In this document: positions 26,011 through 32,974 of the stretch, piece after piece
Layout of the letters: each line of letters starts with the position of its first letter
Position numbering within the stretch: position 1 is the first letter of the stretch
Assembly (NCBI RefSeq): GCF_900215205.1
Contig: NZ_OBDY01000002.1
Span: 498,615 to 562,614 of the forward strand
Direction of reading: 5' to 3'
DNA length: 64,000 bases
Source: Paractinoplanes atraurantiacus
GTDB taxonomy: Bacteria > Actinomycetota > Actinomycetes > Mycobacteriales > Micromonosporaceae
Position numbers and translations under genes: made by a program
Notes under the pieces: model-generated
Seen by the model: the letters and a program-made list of their open reading frames with translations, nothing else
Told to the model about the DNA's origin: nothing
Database searches by the model: none

Positions 26011-27394
26011 GCTCGAAGTAGTCCAGGTTGAAGTTCTGATAGGCGCCGGGGTCGACCCGGAACACCATGGTGTGGGTGCCGCGGGTCAGGCGCTTGGTGC
26101 CGACGGTCTGCTCGGTGAAGGCGTTGTGCGAGGTGGTGGTGACCACGTCGACCGGCGCGGTGACGCCGTCGGCGCCGAAGTCGAGGGTGAAGCGGCCGGC
26201 CGGGCGGTAGGGCGAGGAGACCCGGGCGGTGATCCGGTAGTCGCCGGTGCGGGGCACGGTGACGTCGTAGCGGATCCATTCGCCGGCCTGGATCCAGCCG
26301 ACCACGATGGCGCCGGCGTTGTCGCCGATGTCGACGCCCTCGTACTTGCGGGCGGCGTTGCCGCTGTTGGTGTCGTCCGAGTCGTGGTAGCCGGCCTCCT
26401 TGCCGGCGGTGGAGTAGTCCTCGGCCTGCACCCGCACGGTGCCCTCGGGCACGGTGGGCCACTTCTGCCCGCGGGCGCGGGCGCGCAGCCAGTCGGCCAG
26501 CCGGTCCTCGTCGTCGGTCTGTATCACGTCGGCGCCGTGCCGGTCGACCACCGGCGCCCAGCCTAGGGCCGGGTCACGCAGGGAGGCCTCGTCGGTGTAG
26601 CCGGCGGCCAGCCCGTACCACATGGTGTTGATCCAGACCCGGCTCGTGGCCCGGGCCTTGGCCACAGCGGCCGGCTGGATCTGCGGGTCGGTGAGCCGGT
26701 CGAAGATCAGTTCGTACGCCTGGGGCGTGCGGCCGGTGAAGGCGCCGATGTCGGCCGCGTTGCCGTCGTCGACCACGTGGCTGTAGAGGATCCGCGGGTC
26801 CTTGTCGAGGAACGCGGTGACCTCGGCGATCGGGGCGCTGCTCTTGAACAGGCCCTGCCCGAGCTGTCCGAGTTCGGTGAGGAGGTCGTAGATCTGGTCC
26901 CGGAAGGCCCACGCCTTGTCCAGGTTGACCAGGGTGCCGCCGCGGCGGACGGCCTGCATGGCCTCGTGCAGGGTGGGCACGGTGTCGCCGGTGACCGCGG
27001 CCTGGGCGCCGCCCAGTCCCTCCCGCAGGTGGAGCGCCTTGATCTGGGCGAGCGTCAGGTCGGCGACCCGGCCGGTGCCGTCGGTGGTGCGGTTGACCGT
27101 GTCGTCGTGCATGAGCACGAGTTCGCCGTCGCTGGTGCGCTGGACGTCGATCTCGACGACCTGGGCGCCGTGGGCCACGGCCTGGGTGATGGCGCCGATC
27201 GAGTTCTCCGGCGCCCCGCGCCAGTAGCCGCGGTGCGCGGCGATCATGACGGGCGCGCCGGGGCCGTGGCGCAGCAGGAGCTTGCCGGGTGACTCCGCGG
27301 AATGGTTCCCGGCGGGCTGGTCGGCTCGGGGAACGGCGGCGATGGCGCCGGTGAGGGCCAGGACGGCCAGGCCGGCGACGAGAGGGGTTCGCAT
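25997..27394 (-). CDS. Secreted glycerophosphodiester phosphodiesterase with C-terminal CBM6/35-like domain
   Basis: A 465-residue exported enzyme. A short signal peptide (about 1-22) precedes the GDPD barrel: AAHRGYWRGAPENS (catalytic His54, Glu63), EIDVQRTSDGELVLMHDD (metal ligands near Glu81/Asp83 and His96) and NRTTDGTG. From about residue 322 a second domain begins with VRVQAEDYSTAGKE, then GYHDSDDTNSGNAARKYEGV, the hallmark of CBM6/CBM35-type carbohydrate-binding modules. The enzyme would release glycerol 3-phosphate from phosphodiesters such as teichoic acids or lipid headgroups, with the module holding it on a polysaccharide. That combination suggests a cell-wall or environmental polymer target. 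Confidence 0.9.
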   Translation of the reverse strand: MRTPLVAGLAVLALTGAIAAVPRADQPAGNHSAESPGKLLLRHGPGAPVMIAAHRGYWRGAPENSIGAITQAVAHGAQVVEIDVQRTSDGELVLMHDDTVNRTTDGTGRVADLTLAQIKALHLREGLGGAQAAVTGDTVPTLHEAMQAVRRGGTLVNLDKAWAFRDQIYDLLTELGQLGQGLFKSSAPIAEVTAFLDKDPRILYSHVVDDGNAADIGAFTGRTPQAYELIFDRLTDPQIQPAAVAKARATSRVWINTMWYGLAAGYTDEASLRDPALGWAPVVDRHGADVIQTDDEDRLADWLRARARGQKWPTVPEGTVRVQAEDYSTAGKEAGYHDSDDTNSGNAARKYEGVDIGDNAGAIVVGWIQAGEWIRYDVTVPRTGDYRITARVSSPYRPAGRFTLDFGADGVTAPVDVVTTTSHNAFTEQTVGTKRLTRGTHTMVFRVDPGAYQNFNLDYFELTRR

Positions 27395-27472
27395 GCGGTC
27401 CAGTGTGGATCTTTTGTGCTGGACGCCGGGTTAACGAGCTTGGAACCTTTTGCACTGTTTGCCGGAAAGGCC

Positions 27473-27501
27473 GACGGCCGGCGGGGTGACCGCCGGCCGT
27501 C
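27473..27501. terminator. Hairpin downstream of the symporter operon
   Basis: GACGGCCGGCGG (27473-27484) and CCGCCGGCCGTC (27490-27501) form a perfect 12-bp stem with a 5-nt loop. It lies about 105 bp beyond the symporter stop in that gene's direction and about 80 bp before the glycerophosphodiesterase start. There is no T-run on either side, so termination would need to be factor-assisted or of the GC-hairpin type common in actinobacteria. Confidence 0.45.
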
Positions 27502-27605
27502 AACGCGTCGCCGTCCCGTCCGCGAGAGGGGCCCCGGGCGGGGCGGCACGCCGGCGGCGCTATCCGAAGGCTCGTGCACCCCGGATCATCACCGCCGGAA
27601 CCCAG

Positions 27606-29225
27606 TCAAACAGCTGCCTCTGTATAGCGACTGACTTCGCGCTCCGGGGCGCTCCGGTCGGCGGTGTAGTCCGCGGGGGCCGTGCCGTCGCCGCCGTCGC
27701 TGACCTTGGCCGCCCGCAGGATCAGCGTGCCGGCCGTGGCGACGGCCAGGTTGACCGCGACGGCCAGGAAGCCCACGTACAGCGTTCGTGGCGAGTCGAA
27801 GCCGAGCTTGGACAGTGCGATCGCCGAACCGCCGAAGTGCTCGTGTTTGGTGGCCGCGTTCGGCACCAGGTAGAGCATCCACAGCCCGGCGCCCATGCCG
27901 GCCGCCCAGCCGGCGATCAGCGCGCCCTTGTGGAACCACCGGGTGTAGAGGCCGATACCGACCGACGGCAGCGTTTGCAGGATGATCACGCCGCCGATGA
28001 GCTGGAGGTCGATCGCGAACTGAGGACTGATGCCGACCACGAACAGCAGCGCGCCGAACTTGACCAGCAGCGAGGTGATCTTCGAGACCCGGGCCTCGCG
28101 GGCCGGTGAGGCGCCCTTGTCGAGGAACTCGACCCAGATGTTGCGGGTGAACAGGTTGGCCGCCGCGATCGACATGATGGCCGCCGGCACCAGGGCGCCG
28201 ATGCCGATGGCGGCGAACGCCACCCCGGCGAACCAGGCCGGGAACAGGCCGTCGAACAGCGCCGGCACGATGGTGTTGTTGTCGCCCAGCACGGGCTTCG
28301 TCCCGGCCGCGATCGCCGCATAACCCAGGAGAGCGATCAGACCCAGGGCCAGGCTGTACGCGGGCAGGGCCGCCATGTTGCGCTTGACGACCCCGCGGTC
28401 ACGGCTGGCCAGGATCCCCGTGGCCGTGTGCGGATAGAGGAACAGCGCCAGCGCGGAGCCCAGCGCCAGGGTGACGTAGTTCAGCTGGTTGTTGGCGTTG
28501 AGCAGGATCCCGTCGCCCGGGGCCGCGCTGGCCTCGAACTTCGCCGCCGCCGCGTCGAAGATGCCGCCCCAGCCGCCCAGCTTGAACGGCAGGTAGATCA
28601 CCGCGACGATGATGACCAGATAGATCAGGGAGTCCTTGACGAACGCGATCAGCGCCGGAGCCCGCAGGCCGCTGGAGTACGTGTACGCGGCCAGGATGGC
28701 GAAGGCGATCAGGATCGGCAGGTGCCGGGTGAAGCCGGAGTCGCCGACCAGGCCCATCGTCTTGAGCGCGGCCTCGATGCCGACCAGTTGCAGGGCGATG
28801 TACGGCATGGTGGCGACGATCCCGGTGATCGCGACGAGCAGGGCCAGGGTCCGCGACTCGTAACGCTTGCGGACGAAGTCGGCCGGGGTCACGAAGCCGT
28901 GCTTGTACGACACCGACCAGAGGCGCACCAGCGCGAACATCACCAGCGGATAGACGATGACGGTGTACGGCACGGCGTAGAACCCGGTCGCGCCGGCCGC
29001 GAAGAGCAGGGCCGGCACGGCGACGAAGGTGTACGCCGTGTAGATGTCGCCGCCGAGCAGGAACCAGGTGATCCAGCCGCCGAAGCCACGGCCGCCCAGG
29101 CCCCACTCGTCGAGGTGGTTCAGCGAACCGGTGCGGCGCCAGCGCGAGGCGGCGAAGCCGAGGGCGCTGACCCCCAGGAACAGCACGCCGAAGACGATGA
29201 TCTGAGTGAGATGGTCACGCCACAT
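27606..29225 (-). CDS. Sodium:solute symporter (SSS/SLC5 family), monocarboxylate-type
   Basis: A 539-residue integral membrane protein with about 13 hydrophobic segments. Early in the sequence, LGGRGFGGWITWFLLGGD and IYTAYTFVAVPALLFAAG match sodium:solute symporters of the MctP/ActP-like branch. These import small carboxylates such as acetate, lactate or pyruvate with Na+ or H+; the exact substrate is inferred. The long frame continues upstream, but ATG 29223-29225 begins the first membrane segment (MWRDHLTQIIVFGVLFLG) and lies 2 bp after the DUF3311 stop, so that start is chosen. Pairing with a DUF3311 protein is typical for this transporter group. Confidence 0.9.
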   Translation of the reverse strand: MWRDHLTQIIVFGVLFLGVSALGFAASRWRRTGSLNHLDEWGLGGRGFGGWITWFLLGGDIYTAYTFVAVPALLFAAGATGFYAVPYTVIVYPLVMFALVRLWSVSYKHGFVTPADFVRKRYESRTLALLVAITGIVATMPYIALQLVGIEAALKTMGLVGDSGFTRHLPILIAFAILAAYTYSSGLRAPALIAFVKDSLIYLVIIVAVIYLPFKLGGWGGIFDAAAAKFEASAAPGDGILLNANNQLNYVTLALGSALALFLYPHTATGILASRDRGVVKRNMAALPAYSLALGLIALLGYAAIAAGTKPVLGDNNTIVPALFDGLFPAWFAGVAFAAIGIGALVPAAIMSIAAANLFTRNIWVEFLDKGASPAREARVSKITSLLVKFGALLFVVGISPQFAIDLQLIGGVIILQTLPSVGIGLYTRWFHKGALIAGWAAGMGAGLWMLYLVPNAATKHEHFGGSAIALSKLGFDSPRTLYVGFLAVAVNLAVATAGTLILRAAKVSDGGDGTAPADYTADRSAPEREVSRYTEAAV

Positions 29226-29227
29226 GG

Positions 29228-29428
29228 TCACCGCTCCCGCTTCGAGAGCCGGTAGACCAGCGTGGTCACGGCGACGACGAGGCCCACGAACGCGAGCTGG
29301 AGCCAGTAGAACAGCGGGAAGCCGCCCAGTCGCGGACCGTCGAAGTTGAACAGAAAGGTGGCCAGCGGAAGGGCCACCGGAATGGCGAGCAGCCAGTTCC
29401 ATCGGCTGCGGTCATTGCCGTTTGTCAT
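29228..29428 (-). CDS. DUF3311 small membrane protein, symporter partner
   Basis: A 66-residue protein with two membrane segments: WLLAIPVALPLATFLFNF and LFYWLQLAFVGLVVAVTTLV. The PRLGGFPLFYW region between them is typical of DUF3311. This family is encoded directly upstream of SSS symporters and is presumed to be an accessory subunit. The gene ends 2 bp before the symporter start. ATG 29428 (MTNGND) is preferred; an in-frame ATG at 29437 adds only three residues. No good ribosome site is visible for either. It is divergent from the I36 gene at 29533. Confidence 0.82.
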   Translation of the reverse strand: MTNGNDRSRWNWLLAIPVALPLATFLFNFDGPRLGGFPLFYWLQLAFVGLVVAVTTLVYRLSKRER

Positions 29429-29504
29429 GCAGAACAAGAGTTCGGCCGACCGCGGAAAGTTCGGGAAGTGACCCAGCTAACGCGCGCGCGGAATTCAGTG
29501 TAAA

Positions 29505-29529
29505 TCAAGTAAGCCCGGATAGTTTTCGG
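29505..29529 (+). promoter_or_regulatory. Conserved box upstream of I36 copy 4
   Basis: TCAAGTA, 5 bp, GGATA, 2 bp, TTTCGG, ending 3 bp before ATG 29533. The same elements at identical spacing occur at 56307-56331 before I36 copy 5. If GGATA acts as the -10 element, this transcript would be almost leaderless. A specialised sigma factor or activator may read the box. Confidence 0.5.
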
Positions 29530-29532
29530 CTC

Positions 29533-29961
29533 ATGAGAAAGCGATCTGTGATCAGTGGTGTCGTCGGCGCCGCGCTCGCCATGGCCGGCACCGTAGCGGT
29601 CACGCCGTCGGCCGCGCAGGCGGCCTGGACGTGCCAGCAGGGCTATGTCTGCTTCTACGAGAACTACGGCCTGAGCGGCAGCGTCGCCGTCCTGAAAGAG
29701 CTGAGCCCGGCCAGCGGCCAGTACACGGGTCAGGTGCAGGACTTCCGCAACTACACGTACACCAACGGCAAGAACCTCAACGACTCCGCGTCGTCAGTGA
29801 TCAACCTGACCGGCCGCAGCCTGCGGGTGTATTCGAACGTGAACTACAACAGCTCGGGGAACGGCGGCTTCCTCGACGTCTACGCCGGTGAGTCGTCGGA
29901 CATCAATTACAAGACCGGCACCTGCAACAACGACGCCGCTTCGTCGGCCCGCTTCTACTGA
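29533..29961 (+). CDS. Secreted I36-type peptidase inhibitor-like protein (copy 4)
   Basis: A 142-residue secreted protein. The signal peptide runs from MRKRSVISGVV to about AAQAA (residue 31). The mature part has CQQGYVCFYENYGLSGS, the core motif NGKNLNDSASSVINLTG and a C-terminal SSARFY. It is closest to copy 5 (56366), sharing GYVCFYEN, YTNGKNLNDSASSV and SSARF. A longer frame from 29422 lacks a signal peptide start and is rejected. The upstream box at 29505-29529 ends 3 bp before the ATG, and a strong intrinsic terminator follows 7 bp after the stop, so this is a single-gene transcript. Confidence 0.86.
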   Translation: MRKRSVISGVVGAALAMAGTVAVTPSAAQAAWTCQQGYVCFYENYGLSGSVAVLKELSPASGQYTGQVQDFRNYTYTNGKNLNDSASSVINLTGRSLRVYSNVNYNSSGNGGFLDVYAGESSDINYKTGTCNNDAASSARFY

Positions 29962-29968
29962 TTCAGCC

Positions 29969-30004
29969 AAAAAGGCGCCGCGACCTCGGGTCGCGGCGCC
30001 TTTT
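29969..30004 (+). terminator. Intrinsic terminator after I36 copy 4
   Basis: GGCGCCGCGACC (29974-29985) and GGTCGCGGCGCC (29989-30000) form a perfect 12-bp GC stem with a TCG loop. It is flanked by AAAAA on the left and TTTT (30001-30004) on the right, which extend the stem and give the U-tract. This is the clearest rho-independent terminator in the window and, being symmetrical, could work in both directions. Confidence 0.9.
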
Positions 30005-30068
30005 CGTGTGCCCGCTGCCTGTTTCGGCGCCTCGCGTCTACACTGACGGGCCCGGGACTTCGCCGACA

Positions 30069-30830
30069 GTGGACGGAGAGCGCGCACGTGGCTTGGCCCG
30101 ATGGGTGAAGTGGATGCTGCCGCACGATCAGGACGCGGACGACCTGGAACAGTTCGGTATGCCGCCGTTGTCGGCCCGGATGCTGGCCCGAACCGTACGC
30201 CGGGACGTCACGGACACCGTCTGCTCGCTGCTGCCCGGAGTGGAACGGACCACCGGAGCCACCTGGCTGTTCGTCGTCGAGAACCTGCTGGCAATGCAGG
30301 TCAGGGACATGGTCCGCGGCCGGGAGCCCGGGATTGAAGAACCCCAGCTGTATTCGGCGTCCTTCGCCGTCGGGGTGATGTTTCCGATCAGCCAGGAGCT
30401 GCGTCGCCGCCATGACGCCGCGCTGCCGGAGACACCGCTGTTGTCCTGCCCGCCGACGGGAAGCCTCCCGGACGTTCCGGAGCGACTGCGCAGGCTGCGA
30501 GACGTCTACGCCACGGCGGCGGAGGAGGTCCTTTCCCCGTACGGGACCTCGGCCTCGCGGATGCTGCAAAGGGAATCCCGCGTCGATGCCGTCATAAGGG
30601 TGATGGCCCGCATGGACGACCTTTCCTGGGGATCCTGGACGGCCTTCGCCGCGGTGACCGCGATGCAGCATCACAGCGACATCCTTCCGGTTCCCGGGCG
30701 TACGGCGTCCGAGAAGAAAGGCGCCGAACGCGACAAGGCGGAAGCGGCCGGCCTGGCCTTCACGCTCTCCCGGGCCATCACCATCGACACCGCCGTCGGC
30801 CTGATAGCCCGAGCCGGCGTCGAACACTGA
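30069..30830 (+). CDS. Hypothetical protein, function unknown
   Basis: I do not recognise this protein. It is about 253 residues, soluble and mainly helical by composition, with no signal peptide or membrane segment. It starts with many basic residues (GLARWVKWMLPHDQDADD), contains RTVRRDVTDTVCSLLPG and ends with a run rich in Ala/Thr (TLSRAITIDTAVGLIARAG). The frame opens at a GTG at 30006 inside the preceding terminator, so a later start is needed; GTG 30069, TTG 30093 and GTG 30105 are all in frame. A TACACT -10-like hexamer at about 30038 favours 30069. It converges on the carotenoid oxygenase gene with a 6-bp gap. Confidence 0.6.
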   Translation: MDGERARGLARWVKWMLPHDQDADDLEQFGMPPLSARMLARTVRRDVTDTVCSLLPGVERTTGATWLFVVENLLAMQVRDMVRGREPGIEEPQLYSASFAVGVMFPISQELRRRHDAALPETPLLSCPPTGSLPDVPERLRRLRDVYATAAEEVLSPYGTSASRMLQRESRVDAVIRVMARMDDLSWGSWTAFAAVTAMQHHSDILPVPGRTASEKKGAERDKAEAAGLAFTLSRAITIDTAVGLIARAGVEH

Positions 30831-30836
30831 CCGGCT

Positions 30837-32174
30837 CTACAGGTCGGCGATCCAGTTGCCGTGGAAGCCGAAGGGAACCCGGGTGGGAAGGTGGACCCGG
30901 GCGACCGGGGCGGCCGTGAGGTCGGCCGCGTCCAGCACGACGAGCTCGGCCCGGTTGACCGTGGCGTCGTGCACGACCGAGAGGATCCAGCCGTCGTCCT
31001 CGCTCGTGGCGGCCGGACGGGGTACGAAGGCGGGCTCCATGGTGACCCGGCCCTCGCCGTACTCGTGCAGCGTGGTCGTGCCGGTTTCGGTGTCGACTTT
31101 GATCAGCGGGCCGGTGCCGAAGCCGCCGGCCGGGTCACGGTCGACGTCGTCGGTGATCTTGAGGCCGTGTGCGCTGAAACCGGCGAACCATCCGTAGCGG
31201 TGCCGCCGGCCGGTCAGGGCCGGGTCGACGCGCGGGAACTCGACCCGGTAGTCGCTGATCAGCTCTTCCTTGACCGTCCCGCGGGCCGGGTCCACGGTCC
31301 AGCGGGCCAGCTCCGGGGGAGTGTCACTCGGGCCGCGGACGTCGTGGGTGAAGACCTGGCCGTAGCGCACCACGTCCATGGTCAGGGAGCCGTCGGCGTT
31401 GTCGAAGGCGTTCAGGACGTGGAAGACGAAGCCGGCCGGCGCCTCGATCCAGCGCACCTGCCCGGCCGTGCCGCCGGCCGGCATCACACCCAGGCGCGGG
31501 GTGTGCTGGTCGTCCCACGTGAACGGCAGGTCGGAGACGAGCAGGCCGGCCCTCATCCGGCGTTTGGCGGCGGCGAAGGTGACGGGCAGGTCGAGGATCA
31601 CCACCCGTGACTCGGTGAGGGCCATGTCGTGCACCATCGGCCCGTCCGGCACCTCGATGTCGGCGGTGTGCTTCGCCCGGCCGTCGGCGCCGAGCACCAC
31701 GTAGCGGACCTCGCCGAAGCGCGGGTTGTAGGTCATGGCGTGCATCTCGCCGGTGACCGGGTCGACCTTTGGATGCGCGGTGAAGCCCCGGCTGAGCGCG
31801 CCCTCGGCGTCCCAGACCGCCATCCGGGCCAGGTCGGGGCTGATCTCCACCGGCGGCTTGCCCGCCTCGATCAGGGTGAGCAGGCGTCCCGCGTGGCTCA
31901 CGATGTTGGTGTTGGGCGCGCCTTGGTCGCTCTCGACGAAGCGGCTGCGGTACCACTCGGCCCGGCCGTCGCGCAGGCGGATGCCGTGCACCATGCCGGC
32001 GCCGCGGAACCAGTGGTGGGTGGCCGGGTCGACGCCCCCGCGCGGGTTGGGCCCGATGCGCAGGTAGCGGCCGTTCAGCTCGCGCGGCAGCTCACCCGTG
32101 ACGGGCAGGTCGGTGGCGCTCACCTCTTCGCTGACCGGGGCGTAGTTGCCCGCTTCCAGATACCTGTTCTCCAT
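30837..32174 (-). CDS. Carotenoid oxygenase family protein
   Basis: A 445-residue member of the retinal-pigment-epithelium-65/carotenoid cleavage dioxygenase family, a seven-bladed propeller with a four-histidine Fe(II) centre. GRYLRIGPNPRGG and HHWFRGAGMVHGIRL mark the N-terminus. Histidine ligands are expected in TAHPKVDPVTGEMHAM, MVHDMALTE, VFHVLNAFDN and the terminal PFGFHGNW, all present. It would cleave a carotenoid, stilbene or related alkene with O2; the substrate is unknown. GGAGGA (32181-32186) lies 6 bp before ATG 32174. It is divergent from a PadR regulator with an imperfect palindrome between them, so control by that repressor is likely. Confidence 0.92.
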   Translation of the reverse strand: MENRYLEAGNYAPVSEEVSATDLPVTGELPRELNGRYLRIGPNPRGGVDPATHHWFRGAGMVHGIRLRDGRAEWYRSRFVESDQGAPNTNIVSHAGRLLTLIEAGKPPVEISPDLARMAVWDAEGALSRGFTAHPKVDPVTGEMHAMTYNPRFGEVRYVVLGADGRAKHTADIEVPDGPMVHDMALTESRVVILDLPVTFAAAKRRMRAGLLVSDLPFTWDDQHTPRLGVMPAGGTAGQVRWIEAPAGFVFHVLNAFDNADGSLTMDVVRYGQVFTHDVRGPSDTPPELARWTVDPARGTVKEELISDYRVEFPRVDPALTGRRHRYGWFAGFSAHGLKITDDVDRDPAGGFGTGPLIKVDTETGTTTLHEYGEGRVTMEPAFVPRPAATSEDDGWILSVVHDATVNRAELVVLDAADLTAAPVARVHLPTRVPFGFHGNWIADL

Positions 32175-32203
32175 CGCGTTCCTCCAAACGTCAGATTTGA
32201 AGG

Positions 32204-32228
32204 TACAGTTCAGATGTTCCAATCTGTA
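32204..32228. promoter_or_regulatory. Candidate PadR operator
   Basis: An imperfect inverted repeat with outer arms TACAG (32204-32208) and CTGTA (32224-32228), overlapping a second pair CAGATT (32192-32197) and AATCTG (32221-32226). It lies in the 90-bp AT-richer gap between the divergent carotenoid oxygenase and PadR genes. PadR repressors usually bind such dyads beside their own gene; the assignment is by position and symmetry. Confidence 0.45.
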
Positions 32229-32264
32229 ATATTGAGGTTCCGACCGTCCGAACCAGGAGATGAC

Positions 32265-32810
32265 GTGCCGACCCCCCTCCCGATCAGCGCCTACGTCGTC
32301 CTCGGCCTGCTGCGCCGGCACGACGGCGCCACGCCGTACGAGCTCGACCAGCGCATCCGGCAGAGCATCGGCTACTTCTGGGTCTTCCCCCGCTCCCAGC
32401 TGTACGCCGAGGCCGACCGGCTGGTGCGCCGCGGGCTGATCGCCGAGCGGCAGGAGAACGACGGGCGCCGCCGCCGCACCCTGTCGCTCACCGCCGAGGG
32501 GCACGACGAGCTGCACCGGTGGCTCGCCACCCCGACCGGCGCCGTCATGGAGATCCACGACGAGGGGCTGCTCCGGCTCTTCTTCCAGGACCCCGGCGAC
32601 GCCGGCGCCGCGACCTCGATGACCCGGCTGGCCCAGGAGCAGATCGAGGCCCACGAGGGCCGGCTCGCGGAGTACGACGAACTGGTCGCCTCGGGCCGGC
32701 TGCGCCCCGGCTCGCCGCAGCGGGCCACGCTCGAGGTCGGCCTGCGGCTCCAGCGCATGATGATCGGCTTCTGGAGAGAGGTCGCCGCGGAACCCCCGCA
32801 CGAGCTCTGA
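32265..32810 (+). CDS. PadR family transcriptional regulator
   Basis: A 181-residue PadR-type repressor. The N-terminal winged helix (about 1-85) has ISAYVVLGLLRRHDGATPYEL and SQLYAEADRLVRRGLIAERQ, typical of PadR, and the helical C-terminal dimerisation domain has RLAQEQIEAHEGRLAEYDEL. Family members bind phenolic or other small hydrophobic effectors and repress adjacent genes. The frame opens much further upstream, but GTG 32265 follows AGGAGA (32255-32260) and starts the domain correctly. The divergent carotenoid oxygenase gene is the obvious target. Confidence 0.9.
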   Translation: MPTPLPISAYVVLGLLRRHDGATPYELDQRIRQSIGYFWVFPRSQLYAEADRLVRRGLIAERQENDGRRRRTLSLTAEGHDELHRWLATPTGAVMEIHDEGLLRLFFQDPGDAGAATSMTRLAQEQIEAHEGRLAEYDELVASGRLRPGSPQRATLEVGLRLQRMMIGFWREVAAEPPHEL

Positions 32811-32974
32811 CCGATACCCGACTCTCCCCGCGCCCGCAATGGCGCGAACGGCTGAAGGAAGCCGCGGCGGCCGCGTTGGCCCAGGTATAGAAGCTGGATT
32901 CAGACCGAGTCCAGAAGTCATCCACCGGCCCCGGCCACGGTCGGGGTCGTTCTCATTGCCGGAAGGGACGTCGG

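Noticed and set aside
30006..30068. Upstream GTG as start of the unknown gene ending at 30830.
   Set aside because: It would begin inside the stem region of the intrinsic terminator; a later start is more likely.
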